Counted from the first letter of the stretch, positions 9,709 through 19,764 are shown. The stretch is 64,000 bases of DNA from Catenovulum sediminis (GCF_040270295.1 NZ_JBELOE010000281.1); one strand, 5' to 3'. Made by a program: numbers and translations. The notes: a model not told the origin generated them from the letters alone.

Positions 9709-11396
9709 AAAAAATATCTGATCTGTATTGGGCCAACACCCCAAACCTGTTCTTTTCGTCTTTAACCTTAGGGATGTTTACCGGCTTGTGTTACGCCACG
9801 TTAGTGCCGTTTATCATGTACGCGACCAGTGCTTCACAAATTGATCCCGTGTCGCTTGAAATGAGCAATTTTAGTTTTTTCGACTCACCCACAGCTTCGA
9901 TGGCGAAGGCATTTTTATATACTTGCCTAGCGATTATTTTGTTGAAATCTATCTCGCATATTTTGTCGGTTTATATTGTTCACAAGAGTACGGTTTTACA
10001 CCGCATTGAGTTGTATAAACGTATCAACGCACTTTCGTATTCAGCGCTAGAGCGCATTGGTCAAGCACGTTTAATTAACATTATTAATGTTGATATCCAC
10101 AATATTTACTCAGCTGCCACCAGTTTGCCGTTTATCTGGATTAGTTTAATAACCGTGATGGGCACATTAAGTTATCTGTTGTATTTAAATGAACGGGTAT
10201 TTGTCTTTGTTTTGTTCGCGATCTTAATTGCGATAGTTATTTATCAAATTCCCAGTATTTTAGGCGTGCGTTATTTTTCGCGTTCCAGAGCCAGTTTTGA
10301 CAAAGTACAGGATGGTGCAAAAGGGTTGATATATGGCGCTAAAGAATTAAAGCTAAGTCGTCATAAGTCGCAAAATTATCTCAACGAAAATTTGATTAAA
10401 CCTGAATTTGACGCGCTGCAAGATAACTTTAAAGGAATGGCGATTGTCACTTTTGCTGAAGTTTATGGAGAGCTTATTGCGTTTTTAGTGATTGGTATTG
10501 TTATTTTTCACTTAACATACATGTATGCGATTGACCAAACAGAACTATTTGGCATTGTAGTGGCTTTGTTATATCTAACCGGGCCGGTTAGCATTATTTT
10601 AGGCAGTTTAGGTGAGATCCAAAAAGGCAAAGTTTCACTAAAACGTATTCAGGCATTTTATGCTGAAATGCATGAAGAGAAAAATGCTGATGTGCAGCAA
10701 ACCGTGATGCCGCCACAAATCATGCTACTCAAAAATCTCAGTTACCAATATGCTGATGCGACTGCAGATAACAGCTTTGCATTAAAAGACATTAACCTAA
10801 AATTTAAGCAAGGCGAAGTCACCTTTATTGTGGGGGGGAATGGCAGCGGAAAGTCTACTTTATCAAAGTTATTAACGCTGCATTACCATGCAACCGCAGG
10901 ACAGATCCTATATGACGGCGTTGAGCTTAACAGCAGTAATTTGCAAAGTTATCGAGAACATATTTCAGCTATCTATACCGATTTTTATCTGTTTGAAAAG
11001 TTATATGGTGAGATAGACGAAGAAAAATCAGCACGTTTATTGTCCTATCTTGAACTACAAGAAAAAGTAGTCATTAAAGACAATCAATTTAGCACATTGA
11101 ATTTATCTGATGGCCAACGTAAGCGTCTTGCGCTATTTGCTGCATTATACGAAAACCGTCAAATTTGCTTATTTGATGAATGGGCGGCCGATCAAGATCC
11201 CAGATTTAAAGATATTTTTTATCGTACTATTTTGCCATCGCTCAAAGCGCAGGGGAAAATTATTATCGCCATTACCCATGATGATCGCTATTTTGATTAT
11301 GCCGACCAGCTTGTGTTGATGGAAAATGGGCGAGTCAGAGAAGTTAAATCCTGCACAATCAAATCTTGTGAGGCTGAATCAACACGCCCTAATTAA
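9699..11396 (+). CDS. Cyclic-peptide-type ABC exporter (permease-ATPase fusion, PvdE/SyrD-like)
   Basis: A 565-residue half transporter. The N-terminal 310 or so residues hold about six hydrophobic segments; the C-terminal ATPase has Walker A GGNGSGKST, signature LSDGQ, and Walker B followed by DEWAADQDP, a block characteristic of the PvdE/SyrD peptide exporter family, then an H-loop THDDRYF. A homodimer would move the assembled peptide from cytoplasm to periplasm. The start overlaps the end of the acylase gene by 10 bases, so the two are coupled, and the pairing exporter plus periplasmic acylase mirrors PvdE plus PvdQ. This is the last gene of the first block. Confidence 0.92.
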   Translation: MELKKISDLYWANTPNLFFSSLTLGMFTGLCYATLVPFIMYATSASQIDPVSLEMSNFSFFDSPTASMAKAFLYTCLAIILLKSISHILSVYIVHKSTVLHRIELYKRINALSYSALERIGQARLINIINVDIHNIYSAATSLPFIWISLITVMGTLSYLLYLNERVFVFVLFAILIAIVIYQIPSILGVRYFSRSRASFDKVQDGAKGLIYGAKELKLSRHKSQNYLNENLIKPEFDALQDNFKGMAIVTFAEVYGELIAFLVIGIVIFHLTYMYAIDQTELFGIVVALLYLTGPVSIILGSLGEIQKGKVSLKRIQAFYAEMHEEKNADVQQTVMPPQIMLLKNLSYQYADATADNSFALKDINLKFKQGEVTFIVGGNGSGKSTLSKLLTLHYHATAGQILYDGVELNSSNLQSYREHISAIYTDFYLFEKLYGEIDEEKSARLLSYLELQEKVVIKDNQFSTLNLSDGQRKRLALFAALYENRQICLFDEWAADQDPRFKDIFYRTILPSLKAQGKIIIAITHDDRYFDYADQLVLMENGRVREVKSCTIKSCEAESTRPN

Positions 11397-11440
11397 AAAC
11401 GACTATACTTTTATTAAATTAAACAGTATGCGGCAGAATA

Positions 11441-14350
11441 ATGGCTCAGGAAAACGAAAAAGAAAACGTCACGATCAGAAAGATCTCGACTGAAGAAGCA
11501 GAAAAGTGCGCTTCTGAGCCTATCCATTTAATTGACAGCATTCAACCGCATGGTTTCGTACTTGTGCTTGATCCTACAACCTTAAGAATTGTTCAGCACT
11601 CAGACAATTTGTTAAGGCTAGTTAATGAATATACAAAAAATCAACTGCTTGCTGACGATACCCCCATATTAAACACTTTCATCTTTGATTGGATGGAGTT
11701 GACCGTTAAAGATGCACTAGATGGACTCTGTGGTGAGCAAACTGATAAAGTGGAATTAAATACACATGGGATTATTTCAGGTGCGCAGTGGGAATGTGTT
11801 GGCCATCTTGCCAAGCACTGGATATCACTTGAATTTATTCCTAGTTCAGCGGAAACATACGACTCGTTTGCATTAATTTCTCAAATGAACCGTATGGTTC
11901 AGGTATTAAGAAATGCGCAAGGTACTCAAGAGTTGTTTGATACGATTACCAAGCAGTTTCAGCAGTATACGCAGTTTGATCGCGTTATGATGTATCGATT
12001 TTTGCCAGATTGGTCGGGTGAAGTTGTCTCAGAAGCGGTATCTGAGCGAAATGAAGTTAAGTTTTTGCATATGCGTTTTCCTGCCGACGACATACCCAAA
12101 CAAGCCAGAGAGTTGTACAAATTAAATAGAGTTCGAGTTTTTGCCAATGCAGATGCAGAGCCTAGCAAGCTGGTTCCTAATGTTTTACCTGGTGGACAAT
12201 TGCTAGATCAAAGTTACGCGTTGCTGCGGAATATGTCTAATATGCACCGCATTTATTTAAAAAATATGGGCGTAAAAGCAACGCTCACCTTATCTATTGT
12301 CGTTGAAGATAAATTGTGGGGGCTCGTTGTATTTCATCATAATTCACCAAAATCGCCACCTAATCATGTTGTTTCTCAACTCAAACTCACCTGTGAGCTA
12401 TTTAGTGAGACACTGTCTTCCTATTTAATGCCTACCATACATATGATGGAAATAACCCATTTAATGGCGGCGAAAAGTGTTATTGATACGAGCTTTAACA
12501 AAGCAAAAATGCAGGCGATATCGCAAAAGCTTTTTGCCAACACGTTAACCGAAATACATCAAACAATTGGATATGACTTTCTCGGGATTATCTATGGTGA
12601 CAAGTGCTATTGCTTGGCGGGCGAGCAATTTAAACTGTTATCTAAAAAAACAATCAAAGCAATCGACGCGTTGTATGAAGACCCAAAGAGTTTACAATAT
12701 CAATCGTATAAGCTGCATGCTGAAAATAAAACCATTCCAGGACTTGAGACCATGGCCGGTATCAATGTCATGCGCTCTAAAATACCGTCAGATTTCTATG
12801 TGTTTTTTGGTAGAAAAGAGGTGGTTAAATCTATTCAGTGGGGAGGCGTACCCAATACCGTTAACATTGTTGTTAAGGGGGGGGAGCGCCATTTAGAACC
12901 AAGAAGTTCATTTGCCTTGTGGCGTGAACAAGTTAAAGGTCAATGTGATTATTGGATACACCAAGACGATAAAATTCTGGAATATTTTTTTACCAGTTGC
13001 CGAGACTTTACCAGCGTTAAAAGCAATGAACTGTTAATGAAAAAGCTAGAACAAAATGCGCATTATGATGTGCTAACCGATTTAGCTAATCGTGTATATT
13101 TAAAAAAATTCATTGACGGCATGCGTCAGAACCCCAATAAACCAGATGAAAAAATATCTGTCCTTTTTATCGATCTAGATAACTTTAAAGACGTCAATGA
13201 TTTTATGGGGCATGAAACGGGTGATCGTTTATTGCAAACAGTTGCAACTCGTTTAAAAGAATGCTCGCGGCCAAACGATTTAGTGGTCAGGCTTGGCGGT
13301 GATGAATTTATCATTGTGTTTATCCATGAAAATCAATTGGATTTGGCCGCAATAGCTGAAAAAGTGGTTGCGACGGTTGGAGAGCCTATTTTTGATCATG
13401 AACATACGATTGTGATAACCCCCAGCGTTGGAGTTATCAGTGGTAATGTACAAGATATTGACTTTAATGAAATGCTGAAACGAGCAGATATTGCGATGTA
13501 CTCTGCTAAAAATAAAGGCAAAAACGGATTTCATATTTTTGACAGTAAAGATCAGGAGGCATTTAATAAAAAAGCGATATTAACACTAGATTTGCGAGAT
13601 TATGTCAACACAGAGAGTATAGAATTACATTTTCAGCCGCAATGCGATTTTAAACTAAACCTCTCAGGTGCAGAAGCGCTCGCTAGGTGGAAACACCCGA
13701 AATTTGGCTATATCAGTCCTGAGATTTTTATTCAGATGGCTGAAATGAATAATTTGATTAAACCTTTGAGCTTGCATATTTTCAACAAAGCATGTGCAAC
13801 ACTCGTTGATTGGCGCAGGCACAATTTACAACCTACCTTTGATACCTTATCTGTCAATATTAGTCCGAGTTTACTGTTGGACAGGTCGTTTGAAAACAAT
13901 CTGATGGATATTTTGCTTGAATATGAATTGACCCCGAGCGATCTCAGATTAGAAATCACTGAATCTATATTTATGCAGAACTATGAATTGGCCATTGCTA
14001 ATTTAAAATCTCTGCGCAAACTGGGTTTCACAATTGCATTGGATGATTTTGGTACGGGTTTTTCATCTTTAAATTATCTGTGGAAGCTTCCCATTGATGA
14101 AGTGAAAATTGACAAGTCTTTTATCGCCAACATGAGCCAAGATGATAGTTTGTTTACTATGGTAGAAAGTATTATTGAACTGTGTAAAAAGCTTAAGCTT
14201 GAAGTGGTCGCCGAAGGTGTTGAAAGTCGGGTTGAATTTAATATTTTAAAAGGCCTTGGTTGTGATACATGCCAAGGATATTACTATAGTAAGCCCTTGC
14301 CCAGCGAGTTATTTATTGAACAACATATTAAAAAACCTAGTGCCACTTAG
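11441..14350 (+). CDS. bphP: Bacteriophytochrome with GGDEF-EAL output
   Basis: 969 residues. An N-terminal PAS domain has the biliverdin-binding Cys23 just before EPIHLIDSIQPHG; a GAF domain has PADDIP (family PASDIP) and a block ending NMGV; the PHY domain has a tongue motif PRSSF; then a GGDEF domain (619-623, motif intact) and an EAL domain (EAL at 745-747, DDFGTG, AEGVES). Cyclic-di-GMP synthesis and hydrolysis are both possible since both motifs are intact. The protein should sense red/far-red light through biliverdin, supplied by the heme oxygenase encoded immediately downstream. It lies 44 bases after the ABC exporter gene; whether it shares that transcript is unclear. Confidence 0.93.
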   Translation: MAQENEKENVTIRKISTEEAEKCASEPIHLIDSIQPHGFVLVLDPTTLRIVQHSDNLLRLVNEYTKNQLLADDTPILNTFIFDWMELTVKDALDGLCGEQTDKVELNTHGIISGAQWECVGHLAKHWISLEFIPSSAETYDSFALISQMNRMVQVLRNAQGTQELFDTITKQFQQYTQFDRVMMYRFLPDWSGEVVSEAVSERNEVKFLHMRFPADDIPKQARELYKLNRVRVFANADAEPSKLVPNVLPGGQLLDQSYALLRNMSNMHRIYLKNMGVKATLTLSIVVEDKLWGLVVFHHNSPKSPPNHVVSQLKLTCELFSETLSSYLMPTIHMMEITHLMAAKSVIDTSFNKAKMQAISQKLFANTLTEIHQTIGYDFLGIIYGDKCYCLAGEQFKLLSKKTIKAIDALYEDPKSLQYQSYKLHAENKTIPGLETMAGINVMRSKIPSDFYVFFGRKEVVKSIQWGGVPNTVNIVVKGGERHLEPRSSFALWREQVKGQCDYWIHQDDKILEYFFTSCRDFTSVKSNELLMKKLEQNAHYDVLTDLANRVYLKKFIDGMRQNPNKPDEKISVLFIDLDNFKDVNDFMGHETGDRLLQTVATRLKECSRPNDLVVRLGGDEFIIVFIHENQLDLAAIAEKVVATVGEPIFDHEHTIVITPSVGVISGNVQDIDFNEMLKRADIAMYSAKNKGKNGFHIFDSKDQEAFNKKAILTLDLRDYVNTESIELHFQPQCDFKLNLSGAEALARWKHPKFGYISPEIFIQMAEMNNLIKPLSLHIFNKACATLVDWRRHNLQPTFDTLSVNISPSLLLDRSFENNLMDILLEYELTPSDLRLEITESIFMQNYELAIANLKSLRKLGFTIALDDFGTGFSSLNYLWKLPIDEVKIDKSFIANMSQDDSLFTMVESIIELCKKLKLEVVAEGVESRVEFNILKGLGCDTCQGYYYSKPLPSELFIEQHIKKPSAT

Positions 14351-14948
14351 TCAACAGTTGAAGTGTGATACCAGTTGTTATCATGCAAGGTTGGATCAAG
14401 TGACTGTACTGCAGAATTTACTGTCTGCGGATCTCACGCCGTTACAGTACGAAACGACTATCCTGTATTTTTATCACTGCTTAAAAGCATGGGTCGCTGT
14501 GTTTAAACAAGCGGAACGTCAGTTAAACATTCCTGCATTTGCACGGATTGAATGCCATCTGGCGGCCTTAGAAACAGAAGTCAGTCAATTTAACTATCAA
14601 CTAAAACCTGCAATACTGATACCTCTGCCTGAAATCAAATCCATTGAACACTATTTGGGGTACAGTTATGTCTTAACCGGCTCGCAAATGGGCGCACGTT
14701 TTATTATTAGAAAGCTACAAAAGTCGCCTTTAAAGTCACGCTATAGGTTTAATTATTATCAGACTCAAAGCGCACAGGCCGCGGAGTGTTGGTTGACTTG
14801 GAAAAGCAGCTTAGATCAGTTTTCAAAAAACAGTGCAATCAATCAACAAGCGGTCATAAATGCTGCATTAGCGTGCTTTAACCAGTTAATTAACTGGTTT
14901 GAATGCCGGCACAAAGTCTGCAAAGTCAGCATTTATAATACAGAATAA
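14340..14948 (+). CDS. bphO: Biliverdin-producing heme oxygenase (BphO-like)
   Basis: 202 residues if it starts at GTG 14340, which overlaps the bphP end by 11 bases; a longer frame begins at TTG 14256 but the extra N-terminus would lie wholly inside bphP and adds nothing family-like. The segment CYHARLD carries the probable proximal heme-ligand His, and YLGYSYVLTGSQMGARFI matches the bacterial heme oxygenase block with conserved glycines over the distal heme face. The reaction is heme to biliverdin, CO and iron. The overlap with the bacteriophytochrome gene supports chromophore supply as its job. Sequence similarity is moderate, so the call rests on motifs and context together. Confidence 0.78.
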   Translation: MPLSQQLKCDTSCYHARLDQVTVLQNLLSADLTPLQYETTILYFYHCLKAWVAVFKQAERQLNIPAFARIECHLAALETEVSQFNYQLKPAILIPLPEIKSIEHYLGYSYVLTGSQMGARFIIRKLQKSPLKSRYRFNYYQTQSAQAAECWLTWKSSLDQFSKNSAINQQAVINAALACFNQLINWFECRHKVCKVSIYNTE

Positions 14949-14993
14949 AATACAGAGTCAAATTCAGAGCAAAATACAGAGCAAAAGGCAGAG
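14934..14993 (+). repeat. 12-base tandem repeat across the bphO stop codon
   Basis: Five head-to-tail units of 12 bases, the first degenerate, with consensus close to caaaatacagag. The TAA stop of bphO (14946-14948) lies in the second unit, so array growth or shrinkage would shift the end of the protein. One alternative frame stays open through the array and reads a repeating IQSK pattern, but has no support as a gene. Confidence 0.8.
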
Positions 14994-15006
14994 TAATATA
15001 ACGCTA

Positions 15007-15030
15007 AGCTGGCCGTATGGGCGGCCAGTT
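15007..15030. terminator. Hairpin between convergent bphO and RND genes
   Basis: CTGGCCG (15009-15015) pairs with CGGCCAG (15022-15028) around a 6-base loop. There is only a weak T-run on either side, so it is at best a modest bidirectional terminator. Confidence 0.5.
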
Positions 15031-15036
15031 GAACAT

Positions 15037-18000
15037 TTACTGAGAATAGCTTTTTCGGCTTACCGCAGTGCCTTTTATTTTTTGCCAAAATGCTTTACAT
15101 GCACAAGATATTTTATAACCTTGCCAGTACAAAGTTGGGACAAAAATAAGTGTCACGACCGAGGCAAATAACACACCAAATGATAGAGCGACCACCATTG
15201 GGATTAAAAACTGAGCTTGGTTGCTCTTTTCAAATAATATCGGCATCAAACCGATAAAGGTGGTTAATGAGGTTAAAACAATTGCTCTAAATCTATCCCT
15301 GCCGGCTTGCAAAACGGCTTGTTTTATTTCAATGCCCTGTTTTACTAATTCTTTAAGTCGTGTCAATAATACCAGATTGTCATTCACGACCACCCCGGCG
15401 CAGGCTAAAAAGCCGAAAAATGACATCATACTGATATCCAAATCTAATAATAAATGTCCCCATATTGCCCCCATAAAACCAAAGGGGACTGCGGTCAGAA
15501 TTAAAAGTGGTTCCCAATAAGAGCGAAAAGCAATCGCCATCAAGGCATAGGCTATGGCTAATGCAAATAATAAATTACTGTATAAACCTTGGGTAAACTC
15601 CTGTTGTGCACGTAAATTTCCGTCTGTGCTGAGGTTCAGACCCACATATTTAATTTGCCAGTCGGCTAAATTGTCTTTGAGCATTTGCTGGGTAATGGCA
15701 TTGGCATCATGACCTTCTTTGACATCTGCGGTTATTTCAATGTTACGTCTGCGGTCAACACGTTCTATTTGGCTAAAACCCGGCACCAGCTTAATATCCG
15801 CGACACTGCCAATAGGTACTTCTGTGCCGTCTGCTGTGCGGATCCGCATATTATAAATTTGTTGTAAACTGAGGCGGTTTTCTTTAGGGTATTTAAGCAT
15901 GACACGCACATCTTCTTTCCCTCTTGGGATGCGTTGCACTTCTTCACCATAAATCGCTTGTCTGACTTGTCTGGCGATTAAAGCCAAGTTAATCCCCAGC
16001 GTTTCGGCATGTTCTTTGATAGATAATTCAACTTCGATTTTTTCAGATTCCAAACTGGTACGGACATTGTGCACACCCGGATAGCTGGCCAGTGTTTGTT
16101 TGATATCATTTACCGCTTGTTGCTGGCTTTGCATATCGTTTGCCGCAATATTCATATTCAAAAATATGTCAGACTGATTGCCGCCAAAACTAAATGCCAA
16201 AGAATAGTTTTTGGCTTCTGGTAGTGGGCCAATGAGCTCTTCCAGTCTTTGCGATACCTGTTGCATCGGGACTATGCGATGTTCGGGTATTTCCAAACCG
16301 ACAAATATATTGGCATTGCCCATGCGTGAAGTGGTTTTAATTTCAGTTACAAAAGGCATGTTGTCGTTGGCGGCTAACAGGGTTTCATCCTGTTGCAGTT
16401 GGTGCGCCATTTTATCTATATGCTGTGCAATGCGCTTTGCTTCGCTATACGGCGCGGCTTCCGGTAAATCCACGTTGACTGCAATAAAGCTTTGTGGAAT
16501 GTTCGGGAAAAAGCTGGTGTTCAGCCAACCACCTGTATAGGTCGCCACACTGAGTGCAAACGCTAATGCGAATACAGTTAGTGTAGCACCACTTTTGTTT
16601 ATCATGCTTTGCATTTTTGCACCGTAAATCTGTTGTGCAAGATAATCCAGCTTGTTGGCGAAGTGATGTCTTACTTGCTGTAATGTTTTTAACAGTAAGT
16701 TGTTACTTGGTTTTTCAGCTTTTAAGTGCGCTAAATGCGCAGGCAGTATTAATAAACATTCAACCAGTGAAAAAATCAGGCTCAAGGCGACGACAAAAAA
16801 GATTGAATGGGTAAAAGGCTCAACATCCATGGGCACAAATAACATTGGCGCGAATAAGATAATGGTACTTAAAACGGCTAAAATAACGGGTTTCAACACG
16901 GCTTGAGTGCCAATGACAGAAGCATCTAACCTGTTTGTATTTGTTTTGCTTTGTTCACTGTAAATGCTCTCGGCAACGACAATCGCATCATCTACCACAA
17001 TACCTAATACAATTAAAAATGCGAACATCGAAAACATGTTTATCGTGATATCAAAGTAGGTTAACAACCAAAGTGTGCCAGCAAATGCCGTTGCAATACC
17101 AATACAGACCCAGAGCGCTAAAGCGGGCCGCAAGAACAAGACTAAAATCAAAAATACCAGCGCTAAACCCCCTAAAGCGTTATCACTCAACAAGGTTAAA
17201 CGGCTATCGAATAATTCTTTCATTTCATAGTTGATATCGATGTGCATACCGGGCGGTAAATTATTTTGTAAATCTAATAGATAGTTACGCGCATTCTCAG
17301 TGCCGGCAAACAGATCGGGTTGGTCGCTGATCATAACCTGAAAATCAATCGCTTTTTCGCCATTAAAATAGACTTCTAAATCATCTTCGGTAAAGCCATC
17401 TGTGATTTTTGCGATATCGCCTAGTTTGATTTCTTGGCCATCCAGACTGGATAAAATCACGATATCGGCAAACTGCTCGGCACTATAAGCTTGGTTGCGG
17501 GTTTGGATTTGAATGTTACCGACTTGCGTTTTGATATTGCCGGCGGGTAAATTTAGGGATGAGCTGCGAATTGCTTGCGCCACTTGATCAAAGGTGAGCT
17601 GATATTTTCTAAGTTGATACTCGGAAACTTCAATGCTCACTTCATCTGCTTTTGTGCCTGTGTAACGCACATACGAAACCCCCTCTAATAATGCCATTTC
17701 ATCTGCAATTTGCTGCGCTCTGGCTTTCATCAGAGCATCATTCGCATTGCCTGAAAGGGTAAAAAACATCAGCGGCACGCGATAAATTTGTTGATTAATA
17801 ATAGGCCTTTCAGTATTAGACGGAAAAGTATTGATTGCATCCACTCGCATTTTGATATCGGCCAGTATGTCTTTAATCGGATAACCTTCAATGATTTCAA
17901 CCGCGACATTGGCGCTGCCATTTCGTGCGGTAGATCGGATCTGGAAAATGCCCGGTAAGTCGGCAATTGCTTCTTCAATACGTGTCACGATTTGTTGTTC

Positions 18001-18180
18001 AACTTCTCTTGGGCCCGCGCCCAGATAACTCATGTTGATATTCACCATGTTTACCTCGGTTGCCGGAAATACTTCTTTTTCTACTTCTTGAATCCCGACA
18101 TAGCCACCGATAAAAATAGCCAACATGAGTAAGTTGGCTGCCACTGAATTGCGCGCAAACCAGTCTATTAATTTACTCAT
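15037..18180 (-). CDS. RND-family efflux transporter permease
   Basis: 1047 residues, the usual size of the AcrB/HAE1 and related inner-membrane pumps. Seen: N-terminal membrane segment, two large periplasmic loops, and in the middle the membrane segment GIVVDDAIVVAESIY with the paired Asp residues of the proton relay; a second bundle of membrane segments lies near the C-terminus. It works with the adaptor encoded just upstream (4-base overlap of start and stop) and an outer-membrane channel that is not in this window. Location between the two NRPS blocks makes export of the peptide or resistance to it possible, but opposite strand and a common family leave that as inference. Confidence 0.9.
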   Translation of the reverse strand: MSKLIDWFARNSVAANLLMLAIFIGGYVGIQEVEKEVFPATEVNMVNINMSYLGAGPREVEQQIVTRIEEAIADLPGIFQIRSTARNGSANVAVEIIEGYPIKDILADIKMRVDAINTFPSNTERPIINQQIYRVPLMFFTLSGNANDALMKARAQQIADEMALLEGVSYVRYTGTKADEVSIEVSEYQLRKYQLTFDQVAQAIRSSSLNLPAGNIKTQVGNIQIQTRNQAYSAEQFADIVILSSLDGQEIKLGDIAKITDGFTEDDLEVYFNGEKAIDFQVMISDQPDLFAGTENARNYLLDLQNNLPPGMHIDINYEMKELFDSRLTLLSDNALGGLALVFLILVLFLRPALALWVCIGIATAFAGTLWLLTYFDITINMFSMFAFLIVLGIVVDDAIVVAESIYSEQSKTNTNRLDASVIGTQAVLKPVILAVLSTIILFAPMLFVPMDVEPFTHSIFFVVALSLIFSLVECLLILPAHLAHLKAEKPSNNLLLKTLQQVRHHFANKLDYLAQQIYGAKMQSMINKSGATLTVFALAFALSVATYTGGWLNTSFFPNIPQSFIAVNVDLPEAAPYSEAKRIAQHIDKMAHQLQQDETLLAANDNMPFVTEIKTTSRMGNANIFVGLEIPEHRIVPMQQVSQRLEELIGPLPEAKNYSLAFSFGGNQSDIFLNMNIAANDMQSQQQAVNDIKQTLASYPGVHNVRTSLESEKIEVELSIKEHAETLGINLALIARQVRQAIYGEEVQRIPRGKEDVRVMLKYPKENRLSLQQIYNMRIRTADGTEVPIGSVADIKLVPGFSQIERVDRRRNIEITADVKEGHDANAITQQMLKDNLADWQIKYVGLNLSTDGNLRAQQEFTQGLYSNLLFALAIAYALMAIAFRSYWEPLLILTAVPFGFMGAIWGHLLLDLDISMMSFFGFLACAGVVVNDNLVLLTRLKELVKQGIEIKQAVLQAGRDRFRAIVLTSLTTFIGLMPILFEKSNQAQFLIPMVVALSFGVLFASVVTLIFVPTLYWQGYKISCACKAFWQKIKGTAVSRKSYSQ

Positions 18181-19385
18181 AACTCACCCGCTGCCTGGTT
18201 TTTCTGTGCTACTTTTAATCGAGTCGTCTCAGCTTCAACGGCTGTGCCGGGTGATAAAAATCCAAGCTTGTTAATAATAACTTGGTCGCCATTTTGCAGT
18301 TGTTCGCTGCTAATCCACACATGTTTATCTGTGCGAGCAATTACCTGTACTTCTGCTTGTTTAACCTGTTCGTTTTGACCAATCAAATAAATTTGATTAC
18401 GTTTAAACAGCGCATCTTTTGGCAGTTCGATGAGTTTTTCGATTGGTTTACTGGAAATATTGGCTTCGACAAATAAGCCAATCAATAATGGCAGTTGGTA
18501 GTTTGATATTTGCGCGTGCGCTGGAATATCAACAATCAAGTCAAGCATGCGCGTTTTATTGTCTATTTTGGCGGAAGTGCGACTAATATGCGCACTCCAC
18601 TGGTGTTTTTTGCCGCCAAAGTGCGCTGTTAATAAAACAGGATTTTGCTTATTTTTTTGTTCAAACTCAGTTGTATTGGGTAATGCAATCAAAGATGCTT
18701 GCTGCTCTGTCAACGGCAACTTTACTTGTAGTTGGCTGGTATCCAGTATTTGTGCCAGTGGACTGCCACTTGTCACAAACTGCCCGACACCCACCGATGT
18801 TGATTCGATTCTGCCAGCAAAAGGCAGACTGATAGTGGTTCGTGTTAGATCCAAATTGGCTTTTTCTAACCTTGCTTGCGCAGCCGCTACTTTTGCCTGA
18901 GCGGCAATGAGCTGTGGTTTGCGTTTAAAAAGTTGATTTGCATCTGGGTCGCCTAGATCTTGCCATTGCTTCGCGGCTTCTTTAGACAGCGCTTGTTCGG
19001 TTGCCAGTTGCATTTTAGCTTCTGCCAGTTCAGCTTTGGCTGAAACCACGGCAAGCTTGTAATCAGAATCATCTATTTTCAGTAAAGTTTGCTGCGCAGT
19101 AAAATGACCACCGTCAGCAAAAGCATCCGCAACATAAGTAATTTTACCACTCACTTGAGGCATTAACTGCGATCGTCGAATCGCTTCTACTGTGCCTTGG
19201 GTTGTAACTGTGACCACATGGCTTTTTGCATCGACCGCCACAGTTTTTACTCGCGTTTTGACCACCTCGGGTGGTTCAAATGGCGCAGGTTCTGGTTTGG
19301 GTTTGGCGTTTGCAACCACAAGCACCACCGCGATCCCAGGTATCAGTATTTTCAAAGCAAGTGGAATTCTATGCCATATGTTCAC
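18177..19385 (-). CDS. RND periplasmic adaptor (membrane fusion protein)
   Basis: 402 residues with one N-terminal hydrophobic anchor, an alpha-helical hairpin rich in Ala, Glu and Gln (about 110-180) and beta-barrel segments, as in HlyD/AcrA-type adaptors. GTG at 19385 is the start, preceded on the minus strand by AAGGAG with 7 bases of spacing. Its end overlaps the start of the permease gene. It would bridge the inner-membrane pump and an outer-membrane channel. Confidence 0.88.
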   Translation of the reverse strand: MNIWHRIPLALKILIPGIAVVLVVANAKPKPEPAPFEPPEVVKTRVKTVAVDAKSHVVTVTTQGTVEAIRRSQLMPQVSGKITYVADAFADGGHFTAQQTLLKIDDSDYKLAVVSAKAELAEAKMQLATEQALSKEAAKQWQDLGDPDANQLFKRKPQLIAAQAKVAAAQARLEKANLDLTRTTISLPFAGRIESTSVGVGQFVTSGSPLAQILDTSQLQVKLPLTEQQASLIALPNTTEFEQKNKQNPVLLTAHFGGKKHQWSAHISRTSAKIDNKTRMLDLIVDIPAHAQISNYQLPLLIGLFVEANISSKPIEKLIELPKDALFKRNQIYLIGQNEQVKQAEVQVIARTDKHVWISSEQLQNGDQVIINKLGFLSPGTAVEAETTRLKVAQKNQAAGEL

Positions 19386-19764
19386 AAGCGTACTCCTTAT
19401 TTAAGTTGCTTAGCTACATCCTGTTAAACATACAATTTAAAGTGTAAATAAACTGAAAATAAATATTTTTCGGCTTTCTCTGCAATGGTAAAAGCTATAT
19501 TTAATTTTTATCGTTTAAATGTCTTTTATATCAGCTGTTTGTCTTTTTTGTTTGAAACAGGTTTGCGCGTCTTTTAAGCATCATAAAGCAAAAAGGTAGA
19601 TGCGTGTACCGTTAACATTTGTATAAAGAATTGCATACGTATGCAGCAATAAAATTGCAGTAATTTGGCTAAAAACACAGTAACCTCGAAAAAAGCGTGA
19701 TGCATTTTTATTCACTTTATGAAATTGCAAGTAAGTAAAAAAATAATAAAAAGAGGGGCTGGCG
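19386..19764. promoter_or_regulatory. Divergent intergenic region with 14-bp perfect palindrome
   Basis: This 379-base AT-rich gap separates the minus-strand efflux pair from plus-strand NRPS block 2, so it must hold the promoters for both unless read-through occurs. It contains a perfect 14-base palindrome, TGCATACGTATGCA, at 19632-19645, flanked by partial symmetry, a possible operator. I see no clear -35/-10 pair of high quality. AGAGGGG before the ATG at 19765 serves as ribosome site. Confidence 0.5.

Noticed and set aside
14899..15171. A 90-residue frame with IQSK repeats
   Set aside because: It lies in another frame over the bphO end, the 12-base repeats and the end of the RND gene; no ribosome site.
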